Source: Uloborus plumipes
Taxonomy: Eukaryota > Arthropoda > Arachnida > Araneae > Uloboridae
Assembly (NCBI GenBank): GCA_038373865.1
Contig: JAXGGA010001024.1
Span: 1 to 64,000, forward strand
DNA: 64,000 nucleotides
Direction: 5' to 3'
The notes beneath the pieces were generated by a model. It had not been told where the DNA came from. It ran no database searches and saw only the letters and a program-made list of their open reading frames with translations. Below, piece by piece: positions 42,601-51,308 of this stretch (position 1 is the stretch's first letter; each line of letters opens with the position of its first letter). The position numbers and the translations under genes were made by a program.

Positions 42601-43704
42601 ATGGAGATTCTTGCTGGATGATGTAGAATATGAACTATATTTCTGGATAAAGGAAAGTGGAAATTATATGTACAGTGGAAAGAGCTAGTTAACGGACAAT
42701 TGAATAAGTAATGTTTAAGAGTTCCAAGTTGACTGCAAACACTTAATGGTGAGTTTATGATCTTGAATCTGTGTAGATATGAAGGAAATGGACCGTGTGC
42801 GCTAAGAAATTGAACTTCCAACTGGTGTTTGCAGCGTGGTTTTAGCTTGACTTTTGGTAGTATTTCGTGAACTCTCCGACCAGTTATTGCAGTGTCCCAG
42901 ATTTCTTGCCAATTTTGAAGAAGATCAGACCAAAGGTGATGTTTGAGGTCCAAAACACTGTAATCATTAGTATTTCAAAAACTGTTAAAATGGATGTGCT
43001 TCAAAATGTTTAAAGAAAAAAAAAAAGGACAAATGTCCGTGTTCAAAATGGATCCGAAAATTTGAGTCGTTTAGGATGCAAACAGTTTCAGTCCGCTGTC
43101 TTAAAATAAAAAAAAAAGGTTTTATTTTAGATAGTTTGTAATAGATACTTAAAAACTCCTTTTACAAAAGCTGAAAGGCAATAATAGCTCAAAAATAACT
43201 AGATCTCATCAAAAAGAGAATATTAAGTAGTTTTCAATCCAAAAACCTATAGTACTCGTATATCTACAATTCCGCTTTCGAAACATCATGGATCTTTGAG
43301 AAATGGATAACCTTGTTTTGATTCTAAAATACTCATTTGTATTGTGATATCTGAAATAACAATCTGTTTAAGCAGACTTATTTCGTTGCCTTTAAAGTCC
43401 AAAAAAAAAGTTCATAAGGCTATCAAAATGTGTCCTATTAAGTTTGATTATTCTTATATAATTTCGTGAAACATGAACATATGCAAAATTGATTTTTTAT
43501 TTCCTGCACAGGCGAGAAATTACTGCTTTGCAAGTAGAAAACTACAGTCTGGAACGGCAACTGTTCAGTTACCAGAAGTCCCTGGCAGTGACTCACACCA
43601 GGGCACAGCACTCAGAGGATTTGGAGGACGAGTACTACAATGACCACTACTTTGACAGGAGCTTATCGGAGGCACAGAGTTTCTCAGAATCAGAGTATGC
43701 TTGA
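26909..43704 (+). CDS. Multi-exon MATH/TRAF-like domain protein (gene span)
   Basis: Four exons join in frame: 26909-27669, 29536-29916, 38626-38765 and 43512-43704 (phases 0, 0, 2). From ATG at 26932 the protein is about 483 residues. Residues 1-150 look like a MATH (TRAF-like) domain: GVFTFIVTRSV, WAVSF, LGVFLILRN, LDYAFTILNREHF and a final FLMELSVSNAMTVFEGDVKI. A second related block follows (FGNFEWNVSILP, RVMYRVVLGEG), then a third (WCVEADLEGELLRLKLFY). The C-terminus is Glu/Leu-rich and coiled-coil-like (EITALQVENYSLERQL), ending in an acidic, Tyr/Ser-rich tail. MATH domains usually mediate protein-protein contacts, but the partner is unknown here. Exon GC content and codon use stand out clearly from the AT-rich introns. 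I cannot name the orthologue. Confidence 0.85.
27670..29535 (+). other. Intron between exons a and b
   Basis: GT at 27670 and AG at 29534-29535, with a pyrimidine-rich tract before the acceptor. It contains a Penelope-like remnant in antisense orientation at about 28340-29010. Confidence 0.8.
28340..29010 (-). mobile_element. Penelope-like retroelement remnant
   Basis: Read on the minus strand, about 28930-28966 encodes RPYFPKLRQVLH. Further along lies the phrase CTGATGATGCAGCTTGCATT, then CTCGAAACAGCTGTTAGCTG, at 28361-28406. This arrangement is typical of the 3' part of Penelope-like elements in arthropods. Frames are broken throughout. A short hairpin with 15-16 bp arms (attagaatttttcc / ggaaaaattctaat) lies at 28642-28686. 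Confidence 0.45.
29536..29916 (+). CDS. MATH gene exon b
   Basis: The acceptor TTTCGTATCGTAG precedes and the donor AGACAG|GTAAAT follows. It is 381 bp, phase 0 at both ends, and encodes 127 residues starting VTDLVRRAVLRVYTEM. It contains a Cys-containing linker (NCYDRDKQGWC), then GELLRLKLFYSD and RSVSWNAYVVRDH, ending GVIMETNIPVRQ. The last ~150 bp were copied repeatedly into the following intron. Confidence 0.88.
30025..30083 (+). pseudogene. Decayed copy of the exon b 3' end (relic 1)
   Basis: The sequence matches the last ~60 bp of exon b (GGGTGTCATCRTGGAG, AATATACCAGTTAGACA) with several substitutions and is still followed by a donor-like GTAACT. It lacks the upstream part of the exon. 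It lies 167 bp downstream of the true exon end. Confidence 0.8.
30183..30240 (+). pseudogene. Decayed copy of the exon b 3' end (relic 2)
   Basis: It matches GTACAAGACGRGGTGGATAC onward to the exon end. The last codon has become TAG and the donor GT is lost (ATAAAC). It is preceded by TATAG, which resembles an acceptor. It lies 157 bp after relic 1, with homologous intronic spacer between. Confidence 0.8.
30641..31680. other. Left non-coding part of the TTAA transposon
   Basis: No coding frame. Several long G runs occur (near 31002, 31120, 31249 and 31363), separated by AT-rich sequence. Poly-G runs this long are unusual for the window and may be unstable or misassembled. Confidence 0.5.
31813..32035. 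mobile_element. MITE nested in the TTAA transposon
   Basis: The left arm GAAGGGCTCGGGCGTAAATA plus ATGGTA is matched by the reverse complement of 32010-32035 with one mismatch. TATATA-rich sequence lies on both sides. It has inserted in the left non-coding half of the 30380-34362 element, so it is younger than that element's arrival or arrived with it. Confidence 0.85.
32668..34002 (-). CDS. DDE transposase, IS630/Tc1-like, D-D(82)E
   Basis: This is an intact 444-residue frame from ATG 34002 (MSVKGKIIHSKEREIINNV); an upstream in-frame ATG at 34089 would add 29 hydrophobic-rich residues and is less likely. N-terminal helix-turn-helix-like segments (GVSMRTIQRIKS near residue 50; FPWKRSTLWKYLRVAGF near 120-135) would bind the ends. 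The catalytic core shows VYIDETWL (D178), VIIMDNAAYHS (D267) and PPYHCDLNPIELIW (E350). Eighty-two residues separate D267 and E350, because a Lys/Glu-rich helical insert (residues ~282-335) lies between. The C-terminus is acidic and Ser/Asp-rich. No stop or frameshift interrupts it, so the element may be young or active. I recall DD82E elements being named Sailor, from memory and unverified. Confidence 0.9.
   Translation of the reverse strand: MSVKGKIIHSKEREIINNVTKFCENEARAGELLIPISQAQKRAATATGVSMRTIQRIKSEDVTTSGQLSSPGKNRKRSVAKLDNFDLCTLRRIVNEFYVGKKIPSLSRLLPVVKQRINFPWKRSTLWKYLRVAGFRYKRCRNERQILVERPNIVAWRFRFLRKMKKIREAKRNIVYIDETWLDSDLSFKKCWTNEKIGATVKDRAGHRLIVVHAGSESGFVPNAGLIFKAGSASGDYHGQMNFDNFKKWVVEKLLPNIPLHSVIIMDNAAYHSKVQNPVPTKSSRKDKMFAWLQENQIPHDKKMRKVELMELITANAGVEKKYCIDEIIKQKGHEVLRLPPYHCDLNPIELIWADVKRYVRDNNVTADLSLERLKNLASEAIENIKDDRWGKHCKHIESVENKYWENDSIIEEVVESVSFTIGSDSTSDSNFSSDTDSYDDESN
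34092..34260. repeat. Subterminal direct repeats of the TTAA transposon
   Basis: Two diverged units of about 100 bp share AARCC(C/G)CGCCAA, AAGGTTG and TTTACACG. They lie between the transposase start and the right end and are candidate transposase-binding sites (inference). Confidence 0.6.
34474..34629 (+). CDS. Duplicated copy of the exon b 3' end: possible cassette exon
   Basis: The 156 bp segment lies between TCACAG and GTAAGT and is phase 0 at both ends. It encodes 52 residues beginning DSVSWNAYVFWDH and ending GVIMETNIPVRQ. It matches the last ~153 bp of exon b with six visible nucleotide differences (four residue changes: V to F, R to W, T to K, P to R). If spliced in, it would add 52 residues in frame between exons b and c, duplicating part of the third MATH-like block. 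It could instead be an unused recent duplicate. The acceptor is newly formed from former intron/exon sequence and lacks a strong pyrimidine tract. Confidence 0.55.
34690..34895 (+). repeat. tRNA-derived SINE-like sequence
   Basis: AAGTGGTCAGAGCAG resembles an A box and GGGTTTGAATCTCGG a B box 35-40 bp later, followed by an unrelated body. It lies inside the duplicated intron ladder, where other units lack it. No poly-A or target duplication was confirmed. Confidence 0.5.
35741..36540. other. Intron sequence, nothing recognised
   Basis: Part of the 8.7 kb intron between exons b and c. The minus-strand frame at 35743-36102 has background composition and no domain. Confidence 0.45.
36545..36690. 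repeat. ACATCGATGT palindrome cluster
   Basis: At least six ACATCGA(T/A) motifs occur in 130 bp, several as full ACATCGATGTT palindromes. The cluster starts with GGAGTGCGACATCGAAGG, which resembles a hAT-type terminus. The opposite end is not found, so the family is uncertain. Confidence 0.5.
37053..37839 (+). mobile_element. Non-autonomous Helitron, 787 bp
   Basis: The 5' end reads TCTTAATATATAAAAATTAC after a host A. The 3' end has the hairpin GGCGGAAC-AGA-GTTCGCC, then GGGTCAGCTAG before a host T. Interior phrases (aaccgattttaaccaaattt, ggttcaacttaaatgatagg) are typical of arthropod Helitron-like repeats. Two related blocks (gcgacataaagcacangttctg and agcgcagtaaa) at about 37298 and 37649 show an internal duplication. 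No Rep/helicase is encoded. Confidence 0.85.
37840..38625. other. Intron sequence upstream of exon c
   Basis: AT-rich with no structured repeat seen. It ends with the acceptor ACTACTTTGCTTTAG at 38611-38625. Confidence 0.5.
38626..38765 (+). CDS. MATH gene exon c
   Basis: It runs from GTTCGAGAAATG to ATGAA, followed by the donor GTGAGT. The 140 bp exon is phase 0 at its start and phase 2 at its end and reads VREMNSAYLENNTHLTVHIE, then WLESMLLFSALYHKYDD, then VCRIHGHQMK. It closes the third MATH-like block and leads into the coiled-coil-like C-terminus. Confidence 0.85.
38766..40298. other. Intron DNA with a pogo-like terminus
   Basis: The right end at 39181-39210, read on the minus strand, is CAGTCGAGCCCGCTTAGATA with TA beyond it, a pogo/Tigger-type terminus. 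ATCCCCTTATCCGGGATCA nearby may belong to the same element, but the left end was not found. TTAACCCTCTAGGCTGTGG at 38814 resembles a TTAA-type terminus without a partner. Confidence 0.4.
40299..40618. mobile_element. ACTGTAAAA-rich MITE family, copy C
   Basis: TA-flanked ends CACTGCAAAAAATAAACAGT and, reverse complemented, CACTAAAAATAAATGTTATT enclose GGCAGCAGAGGTTCCAG and alternating ACTGTAAA units. It lies in the intron between exons c and d. Confidence 0.8.
40619..42593. other. AT-rich intron DNA
   Basis: No structured repeat or coding frame recognised. Confidence 0.45.
42594..42953 (-). pseudogene. Non-LTR retrotransposon ORF2 C-terminal fragment
   Basis: A 119-residue frame reads WQEIWDTAITGRRVHEILPK, then VQFLSAHGPFPSYLHRF, then CSQLGTLKHYLFNCPLTSSF. 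The pattern G-HG-F-YL-RF followed by C...G..EHYLF.CPLT belongs to the C-terminal zinc-knuckle-like tail of I/Jockey-superfamily LINE ORF2, after the RNase H region. The upstream reverse transcriptase is absent, so this is a 5'-truncated insertion in the last intron, antisense to the MATH gene. Confidence 0.75.
42954..43511. other. Intron tail before exon d
   Basis: AT-rich sequence ending in the acceptor TTTCCTGCACAG. No repeat identified. Confidence 0.5.
43512..43704 (+). CDS. MATH gene terminal coding exon d
   Basis: The split codon AA|G joins exon c, giving KREITALQVENYSLERQL, then FSYQKSLAVTHTRAQH. An acidic stretch EDLEDEYYNDHYFDRSLSE and a stop TGA at 43702-43704 follow. The heptad-like spacing of I, L, V, L suggests a short coiled coil. 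GC content is higher than the flanks. Confidence 0.85.
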
Positions 43705-44210
43705 AGGGACATGGATAATTTTTGCAGTTTCTAGGAAGCTGCTGTAGCTTCCACTAGTAAAATGATTTAATCTTCTTTAATACTCACGCACTACGATCAG
43801 AGGAGGCTTCTTTGAAGTTACTATCACTAACGGACATTTGTTAAAGCATATGGAGTTCAAGTCCAATGTTGGATATGATAAGCATAAATCAAAGAGTTGG
43901 ATACTTATACACAATAATACTGCCTTTGTTTAAGATGCTTCCATTTTAATGAAATGAGAAAGCAGATGAAAATAATTACATTTTGTAAAGCTTGGTATCG
44001 TTCTTTCTGATATTTTCATACTATACATTGCTGTTGATGCATTTATTTAATGCTTTGAGGTCTACTTTTTTTTGTCCTAATCTGCCTTGCAACAATGTCC
44101 TGTACGTCCCATATTTTGCTAGGTATTTCCTTTCTTCACAGCTATGGATACTTAACAAATGCTTTACGGGTTACACTCTCATAAAATTTGGCAATAAAGA
44201 ATAGGATATC
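43705..44210 (+). other. Probable 3' UTR with AATAAA at 44193
   Basis: The first forward AATAAA after the stop that I noted lies at 44193-44198 (GGCAATAAAGAATAGG). It may be the polyadenylation signal of the MATH gene. The end of the transcript is otherwise unmarked. Confidence 0.35.
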
Positions 44211-45742
44211 GAAAACAAAATTTACTAAATCCTGGGCCCCTGGTCAACCGGGGGACTAAAAAATACCTTTGCAATTAGTTGCAGAATGAGGGTCTTTCAG
44301 AAACCTTGCTACACTTAATTTTAATTTAAAATTGAAGAAATAATTTTTGTCTGGCATTTTTGTTGATCTTTAATGAAAAGCCCCCTTCGGACTATGCAAA
44401 TTAGATTCTAATTTGGCTTAATGATAGCTGTTAAAGTACGCCTCAGTAAAAACTGCCAACTTACATGCAATATCATTTTCTTTCTAGGTGTAATGCAAAA
44501 AAAAGTATTCTGGCTTGTGGAAAAACTTGGCGTAATTTAAACGGGAAATTCATTCCTTGCTATACAAAAATAAGAACACACCATAAACTAATGAACATAC
44601 TTATGCCGATAACAATGAATACTATTGTCTTGCCGTTACTTTTGGCGCTAGTGAATTAATTTATGCCGTGATGAAAGGGAATACCATTTCATTTCAAATA
44701 TATTCATGACTTTTGAGGACTAATGGATGATTTTTCCAAAGAGAAAGATTTATTTTCATGAAATGAAATCACTATCAATAAGCAATATCTTTGTTACTGA
44801 TGTTATAAATATTCATGCTTCAATGTTTCTTCAAATATAAAATGCACTTCATATTAAGTAAGTTAAAAGTGAATTGTGGTTCATTGCACTTCTCTGAAAC
44901 AATACTTAAAAAGCAAATTTTCTAAGTTTTAATTAAGTTAACTTATATTTTATAATGGTTGCATTTATCTATTATACAAATTAGGTATCGGTAAAATATT
45001 TTACATAACACTTTTTACTCATAATTATATTTTTTCATTCAAAAATGCTCCGTAGCATCAATGCATTTTTGTTGAAATCATTAAATACTTCATTGTTCAA
45101 ATAAAATCTATTTTTGAATTTTTTAAGGATATCTCATTATAAACAATAAAGTGCCATTCCATATTTTAAAATAACATTTAAAATTAATTTCGTCCTAAAA
45201 TCAAAGTGAATGTTACTAGAAATTAAGACACAATTAGAGCAAAAGGAATGGAACAATTTTAAAAGCCCAAAATTAGTCCCACTTTCTAAAGTGAAAACGT
45301 TGCTCAGAATTTTAAAAAATACATTTGTAAAAAAATTTTAACACCTGAGGAATCTTCAAAAATTAAGCTATTTAGATTTTGTATGGATTTTTACATGGTT
45401 TCAAGTGTGTTCATGAAGAGCTTGAAATAATGTTTTTTTTTTTTTTTTTTTGCTTTATTTGAATCAAATTGGTTTCATATTTTAAATTAGGGTCCCATTT
45501 TATACTTAAGGTGAAAGAAGTAAAAAAATGGAATTTTAGTCTTATTATAGTTTAAATATTAATCATACATAGTTTCATTGATTATTTTATAATTTCCTGT
45601 GGTAATTGTAAGCTACATATACGAGATCATTAATATTTCTAGAAGACATAAAATCCAACATAAATTTCCAGGAAATTCGCACCATTTTGTAAATAACTTG
45701 CATGGGATCACATCCTATACAAATGTTATTAATAATGATTAA
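44211..45742. other. AT-rich intergenic DNA
   Basis: No gene or structured repeat recognised. A poly-T run lies at about 45432. Confidence 0.45.
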
Positions 45743-46241
45743 CCCTTCACTGCACGGTGTGCCAGATCTGGCACAAACCAAATAAACCCTCATATATTCC
45801 TATGATTTTTAAATGCAGTTAAACTGAGCTTTGTGCCCCTTCTGGAACATTGCTATAACAGTTTAGTGTGATTTTTAGGCACTAGTTAGTTGCACTAGTC
45901 TAGGTATTACAGTTCTTGCTTTTGAAAGAAAGAGTGTCTGCATTTCCGTTAGAAGTGTGCTTAGTCATTATTTCCTTTGTTCTAAAATTGTTTACATACA
46001 CTTAGTGGAAAATTTGTTTATACCACTTATGGCACAAAACACATTGTAGCTTACTACACTTATCGGTATACAAAGCATATGCTATGTGCTTTGTACCATA
46101 TATAGAACAAACAATTAAAACATCATTTTTGGTGCAAATTTTTAAGATTATTTTTTTTTTTCATTTTTCCTGAACTCGGGGCTATTTAAAGGTAACATAT
46201 ACTTTTTTTCATGAAAATATAAAAAATCGTGTAGTGAAGGG
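45743..46241. mobile_element. TTAA-bounded MITE, 499 bp
   Basis: TTAA at 45739-45742 and 46242-46245 flanks CCCTTCACTGCACGGTG and, reverse complemented, CCCTTCACTACACGATT. Ends beginning CCCTT next to TTAA fit piggyBac-type elements. A partial relative starts at 63898. Confidence 0.88.
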
Positions 46242-46641
46242 TTAAAAAATAAGAATAAATACTTTAGAACAAAAGTAGTAAGTTTGCATTAAATTTGGGT
46301 TCAACAGTGAAAAAAGAATTGATTGTTTCTGCAAAACAATTACACCAGAGAACTTTAGAAGTAGCTGATCTGGTCTTTGAAATCATGGATTTTGATTACA
46401 TTTTTGTCGTTATTGAGTAATTTTTAATAATAAGCACCCAGTTTCGGAAAAAATGGCATTTTTCACCAACATTTCAGAATGCCCACAATTCAATGAAATC
46501 TGCATTCTTGTTATGAGTTCAGTTTGCCCACAACTTCCATCCAAAAAATCCATCATAATCATGAAGAAAGCAGTATATTCTAAAATTTCTTTAAAGAAAA
46601 AAAAAACTTACTGTTTAACTCTTAGAACCTGGCTCTACATC

Positions 46642-46760
46642 AGCAGAAAACCGACCGAAACCGAAGGCAGAACGACCAAACATCCGGGGACTTTCGATTC
46701 TCCTTAATTTCAAGTTACCGGATTTTCGGGTCTGCCTTCGGTTTCGGTCGGTTTTCTGCT
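46642..46760. repeat. Perfect 30 bp inverted repeat
   Basis: AGCAGAAAACCGACCGAAAC and the next ten bases at 46642-46671 are the exact reverse complement of 46731-46760, with a 59 bp loop. Similarity continues outward imperfectly (GGCTCTACATC versus GGTCTAACTCCACAAT). It looks like a small inverted-repeat element. Confidence 0.9.
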
Positions 46761-49240
46761 ATTGTGGAGTTAGACCCTTAGTGTTTTTATTTGAAGAATA
46801 ATATAAGTATATGCCTGCTGCCAGTTTTTCACTAACATGGTACGTAACGAATACATTTCGGATATCACTGATTACAATGATCTCGTATTTGTTGCGTCCT
46901 AAAACTATTTAATCTCAATGCAATCTCTCTTCAAATTCGGCTAACTTTGCGATGTTAAAAAAAAAAAAAAAGCTTTATCAAGTAAAATCCAATATTTTTA
47001 TCTCGTAGACTCACTAAAAAGCAAAATACACTCAATTTTTAAAACAATAGATGATTAAAAATTATATTTTGAAAAGAGGTTGCATAAAACTTAGATATAT
47101 TAAACAATTAAAAATATTTTATTTCCGATTTTACCGGAATACCTGGGGCCAAATTTTGCAGTTCACGAACATGTTTCAGGTAAAGTGTAATAGAATTTGT
47201 AAAGTTTTAATTATGGCTTTTTTCCGTTAGCTAATCGGCAGTCGCCAAATCTATGAGTCTATTTTTAGTGGGTTAACAATATATTCCGCAGCAATTTTCT
47301 GAGAATATAATAAATCTTTTATGTTTGATATTTTATTGAGTTTATTTATTTGTTTTATTATTTTTGCTGTATTATATAGATGGTACAGAATGGGTATGAT
47401 AACTTATACTTTCACCTCATTTTTTCACGCATATTGGGATATTTGTTTTTTCTGTTGTCAGTTTTGACAATTTCTTTTGGCAACAGCCGTAAATCTAGCG
47501 GAAAAATGCCAAAAATTCACAAAAATGTCCTCTACAGCTTGGCAACACGTCCTTTAAACTTTGATGTACGCAACAATCTGCTGCTAAGCTAAAATGGCAC
47601 TTATTCAGCTCAGTTAAAAAGACATCCTGTACTTAGTTTTGCAAAGTAACTATCACTGAATGTTTTACTTCTTAGGATACTTTCTTAACCAGCTTGCACC
47701 TCAAACAATAATAAAAAAAAAGGCAGTGTCACATTTTGCGCTGTCATGTCAATATACTTATTTCAAAGCACTTTTCTTGCTGGGACCAAATAGAAAATAA
47801 ATTCCATTGTAGATTACTGCAAGCGTCTTAAGTACTGTATGTTAGATAGAACATGTAGAATTAAACTAATTTTTGCTGGGACATGATGTTCGATGGAATT
47901 GATTTTCACCGTTTAATATTAAAAAAATAATGATAATAAAATTTAACAAAAAAAAAAAAAAATCCTGACTACTCGCAAGATAAATCTTTAAAAAACAAAA
48001 ATAACTTAGACGTGCGAACAAGCTGTACAGATTTATAGAAATATCATTTATTGCCTTTTTTTGCGTTTAAAATGATTAACAATAACTTTTTGGCACATGT
48101 TTCGCTTCAACGGTTTGATATTTTTGGTGCACTGTTAGTTAAACTTAATTTTATCCCCCCCTCTTTTTTTTTTCTTTTTTTGTTTTTTGAAAATATGATT
48201 TTCCTTAGTGAGAGCACTTTGTTAAAATAGTCGAGATTAATACCATGAAATATGCACACGTTTTTCTGAAGTTGATTGCTTTCTCAGCAACTAAACGTAA
48301 CATGAAGTAATGTGACTTTGTTGATGACTCGTTTATTACAAGAGTTTTCAATAGTCACAATTTTGCGTACCAAGTTATATAATTTCTTCGAAAATTTTCT
48401 AAAACATTACTACATCAATATTCAATAAATAATGTTGCATACGTCCATTCTTATTTTGCTGTCGTTGAAAATTAATATTGATAACTAGCGCTTACTAATA
48501 AGGTCATTTACAAAGTAAAAACTTATTGTACGATTTGAAAGATAATAATAATACTGCATCACACAATTAAAAAAAAAAAAAAAAAAAAAAACAAATCAAA
48601 CCTTTCGAAAACTTTTCGCCTCAGATATCCATCGAGCAACATACCCGCCATTTTGTTCCTATTCCATACGTAGACTAGCATCAGCCAGAAAAACAAAACA
48701 TATCAAGATCTTCCAAGAACAAAGGTCTGGAACAAGAAAAACAGAATAAAAGTTGTGGAATTTTCTCACGTTGAAAATTTTCAATTGTATGTTTTTCCAG
48801 GTTTTGGTGCTGGTTGTTTCTTTGTTTCCCTTTTAGTTTCCTCGGAGAAATGGCATTCAATCTTGTTAAATATTTTTTTCAATTTCATCGGTTGCCGAAA
48901 AGATGATATGCGATGTTGTTTCTGTTTCTTTTCAAACGAAGAAACAATCAATAGACGGTACAAACAAGCAGCCATTGATTTTTTTCAGTGTACCATTATT
49001 TGATACTACTATCAAAATAAAATATATATATTCATCGATTTCACTGACGAAATTATAAATGAACATTTGAAAACTTTCGAAGTTACTTGAAACGTTAAAT
49101 GGAATAAATACATTTAATTTGATGCACAGAACACACACAGATACCTAAAAAAAGATAAATACAACCACATACGCTAAAATCCGTTCTCACCCAAGTATTT
49201 ATCAACGGAAAAAATATTAACGTCGTAAAGGTTAGGTCTA
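46761..49240. other. AT-rich intergenic DNA
   Basis: Homopolymer A runs (46959, 47949, 48569) and scattered short frames only. No recognisable domain. Confidence 0.45.
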
Positions 49241-49411
49241 CACAGCAAAACATAAACTGTTGTTATTACACAATACTACTAACAGCCAAGGTTCCAGTTT
49301 AAAACTGAAATGCAGAGTAATAAACTGTAAAATAGCTAATTTTACAGTTTTAAACTGGAACATCTGCTGCCAGTATTATACTGCAAGAACAACAGTTTAT
49401 TTTTTACACTG
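49241..49411. mobile_element. ACTGTAAAA-rich MITE family, copy D (short)
   Basis: TA-flanked CACAGCAAAACATAAACTGT and, reverse complemented, CAGTGTAAAAAATAAACTGT enclose the family's CCAGTTTAAAACTG and CTGCTGCCAGTATTATACTG blocks. At 171 bp it is the most compact copy and is useful for defining the family core. Confidence 0.85.
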
Positions 49412-49599
49412 TAGATGGTATTGTAAAATGAGAAGAAGTCTGGTAACCACTCTTAACAGTCATCATACCAAATGACTAGTTAGAACACTTCCTACGTCTA
49501 CCATTCTTAACTTTCACGAAAGATACCTTTTATTTACAAAATTAATGCTGTTTAAAAACTTTAAAATTCACTTTTTCTGAACATCTCATTCAGTTTTTG

Positions 49600-50223
49600 A
49601 GATTTCATTTCACCCCAGAGAGCCCCGTGACTACCATCTTAATGGTTTTTCAGTTGAATGGATCACTGGAGACTTTATTTGACAAAAACATTGAAATTAC
49701 AGAAAATACAGAAGACATAAACATTGAAGTTAGAGTACAGAAAACAGAAAAATACAGAAAAAGATACATGAAACACCTAAACAATAACAAAACAAAACAT
49801 CAATACATAGAACATAGAGCAGAACTGACAGACGTTTTACAGATAAAAAAAATAATAATAACAATAATAATAAAGCCGCAGACTACATTTCCTGAAAAAG
49901 GTAGCCCTGAGTTGAGAGTCGCAGGAAGAGGGAGTTCAGTTTATTGCGCGCGTGAGGGATCTTGAGCGCTTGTAAAATGTTTTCTGCAAAGGTGATAGAG
50001 GGATTTCTTCTGAAATGGTACTCTGCGGTTAGAGGGCATTCGAAAAGATAGTGCTCGAGGGATCCAATAAGTGAGCAGGAGCAATTTGGGGAGTCAGCCA
50101 ATGAGAAACGGAAGAGATAGGTTGAGAAGGGACCGTGACACGAACTCTAAAGTTTGCTTCTAGGTGGCGCTGTAAGTGGTTTCTTTTCGTAACGCATGGC
50201 AACTTTACCTTATCTAGACCCAA
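49600..50223 (-). pseudogene. Second LINE ORF2 C-terminal fragment with 3' tail
   Basis: Two minus-strand frames read LDKVKLPCVTKRNHLQRHLE and then ADSPNCSCSLIGSLEHYLFE, CPLTAEYHF; the second frame ends at 49883. They belong to one ORF2 tail broken by a frameshift. The CSC...G..EHYLFECPLT motif matches the fragment at 42594-42953. Downstream in LINE orientation is an ATT-rich microsatellite near 49843-49873, which could be the 3' tail. Confidence 0.7.
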
Positions 50224-51107
50224 CTATTATAATGAGAAATGATAGGGGTTTTAAATGTTTGGAAATGATTGGGGTGACAAGGGATTTTAGAGGAAACCCT
50301 GTATGTGTCTGTACATGTATGTAAGTTTACATTATTATTTTTTATTTTATTGAGAGCGTTATATTCTAAATAAGTAACTTTTACTAAGGGCTTAAGTAGG
50401 GTCAACCTATCAGTAAGTAAACGCTTAATCAATAGTGTATTCAAGCATTCATAAAATTGTCCGAAACTGTAGCATTTGATTTACAACACTAAAAACATTT
50501 TTTTATAATTTGACTGGAGGAAGCTAACATTGCCAATTCATAAAAGAAAAAAAAATTCAAACTTTGAGAAAAAAAAAAAAAGTGAACAGTTTACTCACTG
50601 TTTCGATTACACTACATGTAATTAGAAGTTTCATTTTTATTATTATCTGTATAGTTAGGCAAATTATATATATATTTAATGCATTTTTTATGTAAAACAA
50701 GAAAAAAAGGGGGGGGGGGAATAAGGGCTAGAGCCAATGTTAAGTTTTGTATTTGTTTTTTCTTTTTGCAATGCCATTTCTCCTGCTTTTTCTTCCTATA
50801 AGCATTTATTAAGCCGTCGCTGTTTGTAAATAACTGTAAAAATTACTGTACACATTTTAAATTCTTTAGCAAATGGTTTACTTTTTATTATATTACGTAA
50901 TAAATAGTTTGATATGCTCTGTCGATGTTGTGTTGTGACGTAAAAGTGTATTCCGTATTCGCATAGCAAAGGCTCTTGGATGCTTGTGCCACAAAGCAGG
51001 TTTTTACAATATACTGAAATAAAAAGAGAAACTTTTCTTTCGTTTTATCTTTATTACTTTAGTGAAGTTATCTCGAAGTAATGAATTGAGACTCCTAAAT
51101 AAAATGT
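50224..51107. other. Intergenic DNA
   Basis: Poly-A and poly-G runs are present. No gene is supported. Confidence 0.45.
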
Positions 51108-51308
51108 CTATGCTACACTACAATCTTTCTTGACAACAACATCGTGACGTCAGCGTGACGTTTGCGTGACGTTAGCCTATGAAAAACGAGCTAGATAAAA
51201 CGTCACAGACTACGTGGCGAATTAGAAGAGATCGCTGACTGCTTGTGAGCTCTTATTGGCTCCGCCCGTAGTGACGTTCAGTGTCAAGTTAAGTTGCATT
51301 TAGGTATA
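51108..51308. repeat. TGACGT-rich ~190 bp dispersed repeat, copy 1
   Basis: It contains TCGTGACGTCAGCGTGACG, the conserved stretch CCTATGAAAAACGAGCTAGA immediately followed by TAAAACGTCACAG, and TGTGAGCTCTTATTGGCTC. The same order recurs at 57901-58090. It is GC-richer than its surroundings and holds several CRE-like TGACGT motifs. Confidence 0.85.

Noticed and set aside
48755..49003. 82-residue frame with Cys/Phe-rich end
   Set aside because: Composition follows T-rich DNA, and there is no splice or conservation evidence.
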